Assembly: GCA_014323675.1 (NCBI GenBank) | Contig: JACONN010000002.1 | Coordinates: 1,240,001-1,304,000, forward strand | Reading direction: 5' to 3' | DNA length: 64,000 nt | Source: Hormoscilla sp. GM7CHS1pb | Lineage (GTDB): Bacteria > Cyanobacteriota > Cyanobacteriia > Cyanobacteriales > Desertifilaceae | Shown: positions 37,488 to 46,392 of the stretch, one piece after another | Numbering within the stretch: position 1 is the first letter of the stretch | Layout of the letters: every line of letters begins with the position of its first letter | Notes under the pieces: model-generated | Database searches by the model: none | Seen by the model: the letters and a program-made list of their open reading frames with translations, nothing else | What the model was told of the DNA's origin: nothing | Made by a program: the position numbers and the translations under genes

Positions 37488-38262
37488 TTTCCCTCTATAG
37501 CAATATCATTTGTGTCAACTATGGTTTAATCTGGTCCCAGCAAGTCTATTCCAATTCCCAGTCCGCAGTTTTCCATCTCATACCCTAGCTATACTTCTAT
37601 GTAAACATATTCCCTCTATATTTATCATCGGTATAATCACTGATCTTTTTCTCGCTCTCCCCCTGATTCTAGCCTTTTCCTTAGTTTTCCATCTCTGAAA
37701 GCCTTATGGGGCAAAGGTTTCGAAGTTTGAAAACAGCAGGGGGCTTACCTAGTTACCTGGCTCCCGCCTGGTAACGCGCGCCATCTATGCTGTCTCATCG
37801 GGTGCTCCCCTCTCCCTGCTCCCTGCTCTCCTGTTGTGCTCTTGTCCCAGGGGACATGGCTGCCAGCTCCCCGGGTAACGACCCCTCCGCTACGCAATGT
37901 GCCGGCGCTGCTGCGCGCAGCAGCGCCGGCACACAGGAGACATCGCTGCTACACATCCCGATCGCCGATGCGATTGCCATTTCAGTAGAGGTTGTAGAAA
38001 AAAGGGAACTCATAAAAGTTGTGATACTTTCAGAGCTCCCAAACATTTGTGAAAAACTTCCAAATCCAATGATATCACAAAATTTAAAGCTTGCAGCAGC
38101 GTCGACCGCAAGACTGCGCCATTGGCGGTTTTCAACATGAATATTCCGGTCTCAAACCTCGTACTTCAGATTTTCAACATGAATATGCCGTCAAATTGGG
38201 AAGTCACGAGCGCGCTCGTCTGCGCGGGCTTTGAAATGTTACATTTAAGGGATGCTTCCGTT
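37488..38262. other. Spacer between LamG locus and petG
   Basis: No intact gene seen. Contains a perfect 36-bp palindrome at 37898 and a direct repeat TTTTCAACATGAATAT(T/G)CCG at about 38129 and 38172. A plus-strand frame to 38140 (IADAIAISVEVVEKRELIKV) is unassigned. Confidence 0.4.
37898..37933. repeat. Perfect 36-bp palindrome
   Basis: TGTGCCGGCGCTGCTGCG followed directly by its own reverse complement, with no loop. GC-rich and able to form a cruciform or very stable RNA hairpin. It stands in an otherwise gene-free spacer. Confidence 0.85.
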
Positions 38263-38376
38263 CTAAATTCCCAGGGTATTGCCGCGCTTGTACTGTAAAT
38301 AGGCAGCGACAAACAGTCCAGCGAGGGTGACCGGGATGAGGCCCAGCACAATGCCTGAAATTAGCGGTTCAACCAT
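38263..38376 (-). CDS. petG: Cytochrome b6f complex subunit PetG
   Basis: A 37-residue protein, [20 protein letters not shown] then [17 protein letters not shown], one membrane helix plus a short basic tail. This is the strongly conserved PetG subunit of the thylakoid cytochrome b6f complex, needed for its stability. A TAGGAG ribosome site lies eight bases before the ATG. Single-gene unit on the minus strand. Confidence 0.96.
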   Translation of the reverse strand: MVEPLISGIVLGLIPVTLAGLFVAAYLQYKRGNTLGI

Positions 38377-38397
38377 CTTTAGTCTCCTAATTCTTGC

Positions 38398-38470
38398 AGT
38401 TGTGGGTTGTCAGTTGTCAGTTGTCGGTTGTGGGTTGTCAGTTGTCGGTTGTCCACTAACCACTAACCAC
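38398..38470. repeat. Tandem heptamer-type repeat array (GTTGTCA/GTTGTGG)
   Basis: Repeats of GTTGTCA, GTTGTCG and GTTGTGG, then CCACTAA units. The same short units recur at 9302, 47530, 49425, 60722 and 60958, always between genes. Typical cyanobacterial short tandem repeats. Confidence 0.8.
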
Positions 38471-38475
38471 TGATT

Positions 38476-39753
38476 CTACTGCTTTAGCAACAAGTAGTAT
38501 AGCTCCCCGGTGGAATTCATCAATCCCGCCCGATCGCCTGCTTCCCTACCGGTGCCCATAAAGATATCAACTCGTCCAGCACCTTTAATAGCGCTGCCAG
38601 TATCCTGATCCAGTACGTAGCGGCTGACAGAGCGAAACTCGAGTTCACCTCTAGCATTAGCATAGGGTAGCTGGGTGTGAATCAGGGCTAATGCCCCTGG
38701 TGGCATGAGAGATTTATCTGTGGCAATGGAACGTTCCGCTGTGACTGACAAGCCTAGACTACCGGTAGCTGGAGTGCCGTTGGTTTCCTGAAAGAAGATA
38801 AAACTGCGGTTGCGGGGTAAATAGCGATTCATGGCCTGGGGTGAGGCGCGAAAATAGGAAATCAGCGCTGGCAGGGTAATGTCTTCCAGCCGCATAATAC
38901 CATCTCTGTATATTTCTCCGCCGACGCTGGTGTAGGGCCGATCGGTCTTGCCCGCGTAGCCCACAGTCATCACGCTGCCGTCTGTCAGTTGCAACCGGGC
39001 CGAACCTTGGACGTGAACTAAAAAGACTTCAAAGCGATCGCGCAACCAGACCAATTCTAATCCCCGCAAGAGACTTTTTTCTCCCAATAGACCATCGGCA
39101 CCTTCTAACTCCCGCCTGGTAGGATGAGGACGAGACCAATTAGCAAAGTCCGGAGGCAGTCGGTAGAGGGGATAGGGATATTCGGCAGTTGGCCTGGCGC
39201 TGGCAGCATAGGTAGGTTCAAAGTATCCAGTAAAGGCAACGGTGCCTTCACCATCTTCGCCTACGGATTTGTACAGGACAAATTCCCGCTGCACTGCTGC
39301 TTGTAGTTCTGTTGGGGTCTGGGATGATAGCAGCAGCACGCGAAAACGTTCCAAAGAACGCATCACCCGATCGCGCGTTATTCCCGATACCGGATATTGG
39401 CGATAAGCTGCCGCTGCGCTTGGGGTCTGTAAATATTCCAGACTGCGGGCGATCGCCTCTAACAGGGCCTCTTTATCTGCTAGCTGACTGCCCCACCGGC
39501 ATCTTCCACCTGCTCTTGTCCTGAAGGACTCGGCACGTTCCAGATACCTGCCGTGTCTGGAGGGCGCGCTATTCGCACTACCCTCCAGACACGGCCCCCA
39601 AATTTGCTCGTCCCAACCCAGCTTGTCACCGGTAACTGACTGGTCTGGACCGATCGGGCGCAAGGGCACGGTCATGCCGATACCGGGTATCGATAGGGCC
39701 ATTGATAAAGTCAGACCCAAACAAGCTAATGTTTTGTTCATCAAACCTGTCAT
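38476..39753 (-). CDS. mltA: Membrane-bound lytic murein transglycosylase A (MltA/3D domain)
   Basis: About 425 residues from the ATG at 39753; the frame extends nine more codons to a GTG at 39780, but this ATG and one at 39741 both lead straight into a signal peptide (MNKTLACLGLTLSMALSIPG). The MltA barrel starts near FTGYFEPTYAASARP and includes YPYPLYRLPPDF, FLVHVQGSARLQL, VGYAGKTDRPYTSVGG, NRSFIFFQE, and the 3D-domain catalytic aspartates around YVLDQDTGSAIKGAGRVDIF. MltA cleaves peptidoglycan strands, releasing anhydro-muropeptides. A palindromic repeat at 39551 has inserted about 20-30 residues after WGP in the region before the catalytic domain without breaking the frame. Confidence 0.9.
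   Translation of the reverse strand: MTGLMNKTLACLGLTLSMALSIPGIGMTVPLRPIGPDQSVTGDKLGWDEQIWGPCLEGSANSAPSRHGRYLERAESFRTRAGGRCRWGSQLADKEALLEAIARSLEYLQTPSAAAAYRQYPVSGITRDRVMRSLERFRVLLLSSQTPTELQAAVQREFVLYKSVGEDGEGTVAFTGYFEPTYAASARPTAEYPYPLYRLPPDFANWSRPHPTRRELEGADGLLGEKSLLRGLELVWLRDRFEVFLVHVQGSARLQLTDGSVMTVGYAGKTDRPYTSVGGEIYRDGIMRLEDITLPALISYFRASPQAMNRYLPRNRSFIFFQETNGTPATGSLGLSVTAERSIATDKSLMPPGALALIHTQLPYANARGELEFRSVSRYVLDQDTGSAIKGAGRVDIFMGTGREAGDRAGLMNSTGELYYLLLKQ
39551..39594. repeat. Hairpin repeat inserted in mltA coding sequence
   Basis: Perfect 14-bp arms CCGTGTCTGGAGGG / CCCTCCAGACACGG around CGCGCTATTCGCACTA. Read inverted, the loop (TAGTGCGAATAGCGCG) matches 14 of 16 bases of the loop at 57203 although the stems differ completely. 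Confidence 0.8.
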
Positions 39754-39797
39754 TTCTCTGCTGCTGGAGATCGACACCACAGGTTAACGCCAGTTCC

Positions 39798-40058
39798 TTA
39801 TTCCATTGGCATGCGGTCAATACTGGAGGTGTACACCGGTTCTACCCGAATTGCTAGGATGCTGCGGGGACGCACCACCATATACTCACCCTGGGAAATT
39901 TTCATCGGTACATTAATGAAGCTACCGTCATCTGCTTTCGGCACGACATCGCTAGCGTACCATTTTTGAAACTCTTTAATCGTCAGGAAACGCACTGTCT
40001 CCCGGTGACCGCCCTCGAGCAATAGGTGTACGACAAATTCATCAGGGATTCTTGGCAT
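39798..40058 (-). CDS. Conserved cyanobacterial hypothetical protein
   Basis: 86 residues: MPRIPDEFVVHLLLEGGHRE, then FLTIKEFQKWYASDVVPK, VPMKISQGEYMVVRPRSILA. I recognise the pattern as a small soluble protein conserved in cyanobacteria, but no function is known to me. It sits just upstream of mltA on the same strand and could be co-transcribed. Confidence 0.75.
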   Translation of the reverse strand: MPRIPDEFVVHLLLEGGHRETVRFLTIKEFQKWYASDVVPKADDGSFINVPMKISQGEYMVVRPRSILAIRVEPVYTSSIDRMPME

Positions 40059-40144
40059 AGTCTTCTCTCAAAGCACCGACATCATTATGGGATGCTTGCA
40101 GCTGCAAATCATTCTGTATTCTACCGAAACGATCTTCTACTCGA

Positions 40145-40915
40145 TTAGGAAAGCAAATTGAACCGCAACAGCAGTGATTCGATCGTCTGGGGCAGCATCT
40201 GCTGTAGTTCTTGCCTATTTTTGTATAATAGGCGATTCTGACCGGGCAAGTCAAAGGGAAACTGTCCGGGCATGTCCTCTCGTTCTTGCTGTACCAGCAA
40301 TATCTGTTCCCATCGCTTGCTCTTGAGAGCATAACCCATTTCTACACATACATTCGGACTGGGTATCAGCTGCTGGCCCCCTTCCCGGGCCATCTGGGCG
40401 ATCGCGGTCCCATCTGCCACAAACAGCAAACTCTTGCGGATCCGTCTCATCAGTTTGCTTTTTAATCTAATGGGTGCGTTGCTGGGGCGATGGGATCCTT
40501 CCACCGCGATTTTCAGGCGCGATCGCCCATTGATATCGGATACCACTCGATCCAGTTCTTCCGAGATAGCTTCACTTGAGGTCGGGTAATCCGTCTGATA
40601 GCATAGGAATATTATCGGATCCAAATGGCCCATCACCTCTTGCTTCGCGAAATAGATCTCGTGACTGGTCAGGTCTATATTGGAGATTGCGTACCCGCCA
40701 CTGCCTTCAATGTAAAATTCTACGACATCTCCTTCCAGATAGCGTCCAAACCACTCTGAGTTTCTCACTTCTTCGCTATCTTCCAAGAAATCTGCTCGCA
40801 GAGCAGATTTTAGCAGACTATTTTTACTCAAGCGGATATCTGGAGGACGCTCGATCCGCTCTCTTATCGGTTCGTACTCTTTAAGATACCATGCTTTCAG
40901 AGCAATTATTGCCAT
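40145..40915 (-). CDS. Conserved protein with TIR-like/nucleotide-binding C-terminal motif
   Basis: From the ATG at 40915 (MAIIALKAWYLKEYEPIRER) the protein has 256 residues. The frame extends 52 codons further, but that basic extension looks unrelated. The N-terminal half (FGRYLEGDVVEFYIEGSGGY, AISNIDLTSHEIYF) is unassigned. The C-terminal half reads KSLLFVADGTAIAQ, PSPNVCVEMGYALKSKRWEQ, ILLVQQ and FPFDLPGQ. That D-x-T, PNVxxExGYA, PFDL order is the signature of the predicted TIR-like nucleotide-binding fold found in many stress and defence proteins. Function unknown. Confidence 0.6.
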   Translation of the reverse strand: MAIIALKAWYLKEYEPIRERIERPPDIRLSKNSLLKSALRADFLEDSEEVRNSEWFGRYLEGDVVEFYIEGSGGYAISNIDLTSHEIYFAKQEVMGHLDPIIFLCYQTDYPTSSEAISEELDRVVSDINGRSRLKIAVEGSHRPSNAPIRLKSKLMRRIRKSLLFVADGTAIAQMAREGGQQLIPSPNVCVEMGYALKSKRWEQILLVQQEREDMPGQFPFDLPGQNRLLYKNRQELQQMLPQTIESLLLRFNLLS

Positions 40916-41075
40916 AATTCTTTTTCGCTGCTTCCCGTATTTAAACCACAACAGCACCCGGTTCGCCCGACCGAGTGACTTCCTCCCTTGTTTGAGCCTA
41001 TCTGGAGTTGAACTTATTCTACCATTTCTATCGCCATATCGGGCTATTGCGGTAGAGTTCAAAGCTCCCAACTCT

Positions 41076-41213
41076 TTACTCTGAGGATGTTTCAGCCTTT
41101 TGCTTGGGTGCTGTTGTGGTTTTACGAGACAGATTTAACTTAAACAGAACATCTTGTTTTCTACTGTGTCGTTTCCTTTGTCCCCGTCGAGGCTCCGCGA
41201 TTTGACGTTCGAG
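41076..41213 (-). other. Short coding-like fragment
   Basis: On the minus strand HLERQIAEPRRGQRKRHSRK continues to QDVLFKLNLSRKTTTAPKQK and stops at 41076. It is strongly basic, has no start codon and no recognised family. Probably a gene end left by rearrangement. Confidence 0.25.
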
Positions 41214-41323
41214 ATGATGTTTCCATTAATTCCCGTCCCTAACAAACAGGGACGCTAACAGAGATCCTAGACACCTATCCTATCCCCTCCCAGGCGGAGC
41301 CCGGGAAGGAGAGGAATAAGGCC

Positions 41324-43567
41324 TTACATCATGCCGAAAGATTGCAGGTGCTCATTAATTGCCGAAGCAGTAGTACGAGTGGCATCCTCGCTTACTGCAC
41401 CCGAGATCAAAGCCTGATCTTCAAACCCGAGAGCATGGCGCATGAATAAAATGCCATCAGTTAACGCCCCTGCCGTGCCATTGCCATCTACATCTAACAT
41501 AGTGTCCCCCATTTCGTCCAAGTAGGTAACAATTTCTGATGTATCGCGAGTGGCACCTTCACCTACAACACCTTCAGTCAAAGTCTCTCCCCTGAACCCG
41601 AAGAGATAACGTATGGCCACAAGGCCGTCAGTTAATGCATCTATAACTCCATTCCCATCAATGTCCAGTGCAGGTGATGGAGCAGGTGATGGAGCGGGGG
41701 AGGTTAATGCAATGGAACTGGGGACAAAGTTGCTATTTGCAGGCAGGTCATCTGAGTTGGCACCAAAGTTGATCTGTGTCCCTGAAAACCCTGGTAGCGC
41801 TGTGAAGTTGGCCGTGTAAAGGGTAGGATTAGGACTGTTGGGCCAATTTCCGTTAGCATCTACCCAAGCTTGCAGGATGTATTTGTCTGTGCTGGGGTCG
41901 CCGTCCAAACCCCCGTTGGTAATCGGATCGTCCAAGACTGCACTTATAGGTTGTGCGCCCAAAGGAAAATGCTCGGTCAGACCAGTGACTGGATCGAATG
42001 CTACTTGAGAACTGTCCCAATGCATTTGAAAGACTATTCCTGTGGTGGGAGTTTCCGCAGGTTCAGTAGAGTAGTTGACATCAAAGCTGACACTTGTGTT
42101 TGGTTCTACTGCTTTGGTCGGTTCTGAAGGAGTGACTTTCAGTTGAGTGACTTCTTCTGTAGTTGCCTTCTGAACTTGAACTACATAGATAGCATTAACG
42201 CCTTTACTGGTCAAATCATTGCTGCCATCGCCGTTGATGTCGATGCTGTCCCAGAACTCTCCTGTAGTCCACACATTACCATTGCTGTCGGCGGCTATGT
42301 CAACGCCAACGGCACCATCGCTACCGCCGATCTTTAAGGCCTGAACCAAATTTCCCGAAGAGTCGAACTGGGCTACATAACTATCGATGAAAGAGCTATC
42401 GCTAGTCAAATCATTGTTGCCGTCTCCGTCGAGGTCGATGCTGCCCCGGAACTGTCCTGTAACCCACAGATGATCATTGCTATCGATGGCTATGGCTTCG
42501 GTATGGTCGGCTTCGCCATGCTCACCGATCTTTAAGGCCTTGACGAAATCACCATTGCTCGAGAACTTGGCTACATATTCATCAATGGGAAAAGGATACT
42601 CTTTTGAGCCATCGGTCAAATCATTGGTGCCGTCTCCGTCGATGTCGATGTTGCCCTGAAACTGTCCTTTAACCCACACATCACCCTTGCTGTCGGTGGC
42701 TATGTCAAGGCTGTAGTCCCGATCGCTACCGCCGATATTTTTGGCAAAGAGCAAAGCCCCCTCCGAGTCGAACTTGGCTACATAGCCATCTCTGCTGCCA
42801 TTATTACTGGTCAAATCATTATTGCCGTCTTCGTCGATGTCGATGCTGCCGGAGAAAGAGCCTGTAGTCCACACATGATCATCCTTGTCGATGGCTATGC
42901 CATGACCAACGTCATCACCGCTACCGCCGATCTGGAAGACGTTGACCAAATCCCCCTCTGAGTCGAACTTGGCGAAATAGCTATCTCGACGGCCGCCATT
43001 ACTGATCAAATCATCTTCTCCGTCTCCGTCGATGTCGAGGTGGCGCCAGAAACTTCCTTTAGTCCACACATTATCTTTGCTGTCGATGGCTATGCTCTTG
43101 CCCGATTCAGTGTGATCAGTATAACGTCCGTGGATCTCTAAGGCCTGAACAAAGTCTCCCTCCGAGTTGAACTTGGCTAAATAGTGACCATCACGATCTG
43201 AACTGGTCAAATCATCTTTTCCGTCTCCGTCGATGTCGATGCTGCCATGGAACCCTCCTAACACCCACGCATTATCATTGCTGTCGGTGGCTATGCCTAT
43301 GCCCTTGTCTGGGAGTAAAATCTCAGTATTGCCGAAATCATAGGCCCGAACCAACTTCCCTTCAGAGTCGAACTTGACTACATAGCTATCGAAAGAGCCA
43401 TTACTGATCAAATCATGTTCGCCGTCGCCGTCGAGGTCGATGCTGTCCCTGAACTCTCCTGTAATCCAGACATCACCATTGCGGTCGATGGCTATGTCCT
43501 TGACTTCCTCCCCCACACCGCTACTGCCGATCTGGAAGGCAACCTGATCCATTACTGTTGATTCCAT
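41324..43567 (-). CDS. Extracellular-type beta-propeller (SBBP-like) protein with dockerin-like C-terminus
   Basis: 747 residues. Residues 8-465 hold seven copies of a roughly 66-residue unit of the form IAIDSxxxVWxTGxFxGSID followed by DGDGxNDLTS and YVAKFDSxGxxVxAxxIGG; the DIDGDG motifs are likely calcium sites. Residues 470-620 resemble a cohesin-like beta domain (VTPSEPTKAVEPNTSVSFDV). Two C-terminal EF-hand-like units (LDIDGNGVIDALTDGLVAIR and LDVDGNGTAGALTDGILFMR) are dockerin-like. A GAGGAGG site precedes the ATG. No signal peptide, so secretion by a type I system or a missing N-terminus is possible. Confidence 0.75.
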   Translation of the reverse strand: MESTVMDQVAFQIGSSGVGEEVKDIAIDRNGDVWITGEFRDSIDLDGDGEHDLISNGSFDSYVVKFDSEGKLVRAYDFGNTEILLPDKGIGIATDSNDNAWVLGGFHGSIDIDGDGKDDLTSSDRDGHYLAKFNSEGDFVQALEIHGRYTDHTESGKSIAIDSKDNVWTKGSFWRHLDIDGDGEDDLISNGGRRDSYFAKFDSEGDLVNVFQIGGSGDDVGHGIAIDKDDHVWTTGSFSGSIDIDEDGNNDLTSNNGSRDGYVAKFDSEGALLFAKNIGGSDRDYSLDIATDSKGDVWVKGQFQGNIDIDGDGTNDLTDGSKEYPFPIDEYVAKFSSNGDFVKALKIGEHGEADHTEAIAIDSNDHLWVTGQFRGSIDLDGDGNNDLTSDSSFIDSYVAQFDSSGNLVQALKIGGSDGAVGVDIAADSNGNVWTTGEFWDSIDINGDGSNDLTSKGVNAIYVVQVQKATTEEVTQLKVTPSEPTKAVEPNTSVSFDVNYSTEPAETPTTGIVFQMHWDSSQVAFDPVTGLTEHFPLGAQPISAVLDDPITNGGLDGDPSTDKYILQAWVDANGNWPNSPNPTLYTANFTALPGFSGTQINFGANSDDLPANSNFVPSSIALTSPAPSPAPSPALDIDGNGVIDALTDGLVAIRYLFGFRGETLTEGVVGEGATRDTSEIVTYLDEMGDTMLDVDGNGTAGALTDGILFMRHALGFEDQALISGAVSEDATRTTASAINEHLQSFGMM

Positions 43568-43663
43568 CTTTTTGAACCTCCTCTTTGGTTAACTCTTCTG
43601 CCTCTCCCAATCCCCACCCCCCCAACCTGTTACTATCCTCCCTCGGTTTCCGCTTTATCCGGA

Positions 43664-45135
43664 TTATATGAGAGGATTTCCTTGGACGTTGAAGTCATTT
43701 ATATCGTTCAGCCCGGGTGGTACTGGACCTTCCAGAGAATTGTTTTGCAACCACAGTTTTGTTAGGTTGCTCAGGTTTTCTAGCGAGGAAGGTATTGTCC
43801 CCGTTAGATTGTTATGGTCCAGGTAAATGTTTTGCAGCTCGGTGGCGTTCCCCAATTCCGGTGGGATGCTGCCACTCAGGGAATTGTTCCCCATCCATAA
43901 TTCTTGTAGGTTGCTGAGATTCCCCAATTCAGGGGGAATCGAACCACTCAAGGAGTTCTTGTTCAGTTTCAACCACGTTAAATTACGTAGGTTCCCCAAT
44001 TCAGGGGGAATGTTACCTGTTAGGGAATTGTGGTCCAACCACAGGTGTGTCAGGTTGTCTAGGTCCCCTAATTCAGGGGGAATGGTGCCGCTCAGGCCGC
44101 TGCGGTCCAGTTCTATTTTCTGCAAGGCAGTGAGCTTGCCTAACTCAGAAGGGAGCGCACGGCTCACCCCGGCTGTGAGTTCCGTCACTCGGGATTTCTC
44201 GGCTGTCACCCCATCCAACCCGTTAACCTTTATAGCAAGGGGAACGGAACCATGTTCCTCATCACTGACGGGCATGTGCTCGCGGTCGGTGCTGAGATTC
44301 CAATGGCCATTATTGATATCCTTCAGGACTCCATAATCGCTGGCGTTGATGAGGTAAAGCCCAGCACTAGAGCTCTTAAAGGACACCGAGATATTGAACT
44401 TATCCGTTACGGAGCCTCCCGCATCATCTGATGCAGTTACGGTTACAAGAGAATTGCTATCATCAGGATCAGCAGCAACATTAGCAGCAGTATCCCAATC
44501 AGGCGTGCCACTAATCACCCCAGTAATGGAGTCAATGGTTAACCAGTCTGGCAAACCGCTAGCGCTGTAACTGGTAATATTATCGTTAATGTCGCCAAAG
44601 TTCCCGCTGACATCTATGCTGAGGTTGTGATTGCGAGTGGAGTTCCTGTCGTATTCTACGACAGTATCCACGTCCTCGATCGGAACTCCAACATAGGGTG
44701 GATTCTCCAACCGTTTGGTTGCCGATAAAGCTTCGACACTTGCGGGTAGATCGCCGGTTAGGTGGTTACCTTGGAGCCAGAGGTTCCGCAAACCGGTGAG
44801 GTTGCCGAGCTCCGGCGGGATTGCGCCGGTGAGCTCATTCTGCCACAGGTACAGGTTTTGTAAACTGGTTAGATTGCCCAACTCAGGGGGGATGGTCCCG
44901 GTTAGGGCGTTCGCAGACAACCCGAGGATCTGCAGGTTGGCGAGCTCACCCAACTCGGTCGGGATTGTGCCGGTGATCTCGTTGTTGTGCAGCCGGAGTT
45001 TCGTTAAATTACTCAGCTCACCCAGCTCAGACGGTATAGTACCGGTGAGGGAGTTGTTGGTTAAGCTGAGATTTCGGTTACTCGCGATCCTTCTACCGGG
45101 GTGCATCCCACTTTCGCAAGGTTGATAGCCGTCAT
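43664..45135 (-). CDS. Leucine-rich-repeat protein with a central cadherin-like domain, probable frameshift near the start
   Basis: Plant-type LRRs (LTGTIPPELGNLTSLQNLYL style) form two blocks, roughly residues 10-135 and 310-475, around a beta domain (LPDWLTIDSITGVISGTPDW, a putative-Ig/cadherin-like pattern). The long frame opens at 45106 with a poor start. A much better start is the ATG at 45135 (MTAINLAKVGCTPVEGSRVT), preceded by GGAGG at ideal distance, but its frame stops after 24 codons. A single-base change near 45070 joins the two (RVTEI into SLTNNSLTG). No signal peptide. Partner gene to the SBBP protein downstream. Confidence 0.7.
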
Positions 45136-45385
45136 AGGCTTTTCCTCCAAGGATGGGTCTGAAAGAGCATGAATACAGCCTAGCTAACTCGATTGCGTTT
45201 TGTCAAGGGTTTTGAGAAATTTTTTTTCTTATACCTTATATAAGCTGAAGTTTATGGATCTTTGGCCTGGGGGCTATGTCATCCGATCGGGGAGGGGAGG
45301 AGATCCGGGCGGGGAGACCCTCTGACCCGGGCGGGGAGACTGCATCACCGACCTCTTGAGTAATTTATGCCTGATCCTGAGGGGG
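45136..45385. other. Spacer upstream of the LRR gene
   Basis: Probably holds the LRR promoter. The direct repeat CCGGGCGGGGAGA occurs at about 45307 and 45328. No gene seen. Confidence 0.4.
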
Positions 45386-45619
45386 TCAACTAGTTATCGT
45401 TGCCAGGGTCTTTAGCTGTGGCATCCATAGGAACGCTCCCTCACGGTAGCAACTTAAGTTAGAATAACGTCCCTGAAAGTAGGGCGGAGTCGGGGGGTCG
45501 ATCGGGAAGTCGATCCCTAAAGTCGGCTCTAACGGCTGCACGAATGTTGTGACCCTCAGCTGGTTGCCCGGATCCGAGAGGCTGTCCCCAAACACGTAAA
45601 GCTTGCTGAAACAATAGGC
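45386..45619 (-). pseudogene. GDSL/SGNH hydrolase N-terminal remnant
   Basis: SKLYVFGDSLSDPGN is the block-I catalytic-serine motif of GDSL esterases, followed by PPTPPYFQGRYSN, the usual next motif (PPSPPYFxGRFSNG). Sequence similarity ends there and the frame stops 25 codons later. There is no start codon in context. The Gly, Asn and His blocks are gone. Confidence 0.7.
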
Positions 45620-45736
45620 GCATCCTCGATCGACAACATATCTTCCGAGAGGTGATTTTCTGTGATTGGCATAGTTCTGATCGTGTTTTTCAGCACAAAT
45701 CCTAGTTTTTTAGATTCAATGGCGGCGAACGGTATC

Positions 45737-45758
45737 TTTATGCTAATATTAGCATAAA
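45737..45758. promoter_or_regulatory. 22-bp perfect palindrome upstream of the Dnd-associated gene, likely operator
   Basis: TTTATGCTAAT followed directly by its reverse complement ATTAGCATAAA. It ends 15 bases before the ATG, overlapping where a ribosome site or -10 region would be. The symmetry and position suggest a dimeric repressor site controlling the next gene. No regulator gene is adjacent. Confidence 0.65.
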
Positions 45759-45773
45759 CCATAACCTAAAATA

Positions 45774-46241
45774 ATGACCACTAACAAAATCAAGATTGCT
45801 AAAGACAAGGCTAATTTAGTGAAAGCCTTACTAGACGAGAGCGAGACCACCGGACCATTCCAGACCTATGCTGATGTGATGGCCTTTGCCGCCGCCTTGG
45901 GGGCCAAGCGGAAAAAGCGATCGCCCCTGGGTGTAGCGACAAAAAAAGAACCGGGCCCGATCGGACTGGAAATATTTGCCTCCAGAGGATATGATGTGAT
46001 GATGAAAATACTGGCGATCGTGGAAACCCAAGACCCCAAAATCCTCTCCTCGGGCGACCCCAAATATGAGTCACAACGCATCCAAATATTTGAAGAATAT
46101 GCCAATGGCGGACTAGAAGTATTGCGAGAACAATTGCGGGGAGTAGTAGATTATACCGAACAACTTTTATTGATTATGCAAGCTGAACGGGATAAACCAC
46201 AGCAGTCAGAACAGGAATTCGATTTAACCAGATTTCTTTAG
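45774..46241 (+). CDS. DNA phosphorothioation-associated protein 4 (Dnd system-associated), orphan
   Basis: 155 residues: IKIAKDKANLVKALLDESET, FQTYADVMAFAAALGAKRKK, EIFASRGYDVMMKILAIVET, IFEEYANGGLEVLREQLRGV and DYTEQLLLI. I recognise these as the Dnd-associated protein 4 family, usually encoded beside the dnd phosphorothioate DNA modification/restriction genes. No dndA-E or dndF-H gene is in the window, so it is orphaned here. Its molecular role is not established. A palindrome lies right upstream. Confidence 0.8.
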   Translation: MTTNKIKIAKDKANLVKALLDESETTGPFQTYADVMAFAAALGAKRKKRSPLGVATKKEPGPIGLEIFASRGYDVMMKILAIVETQDPKILSSGDPKYESQRIQIFEEYANGGLEVLREQLRGVVDYTEQLLLIMQAERDKPQQSEQEFDLTRFL

Positions 46242-46392
46242 GCTGGCGAATAGTAGCGGTCCTCTAAGTTTTAGTTTAGTCGGTCCAGAAGCGGTGCCCA
46301 CCCGACAGCTTCCGATTACCCACATTGTTATTGTGATAATCGGATATTAACCCACCTGAGAGGAAGTGAAAGTTGAGGAGGCGTATATATTT

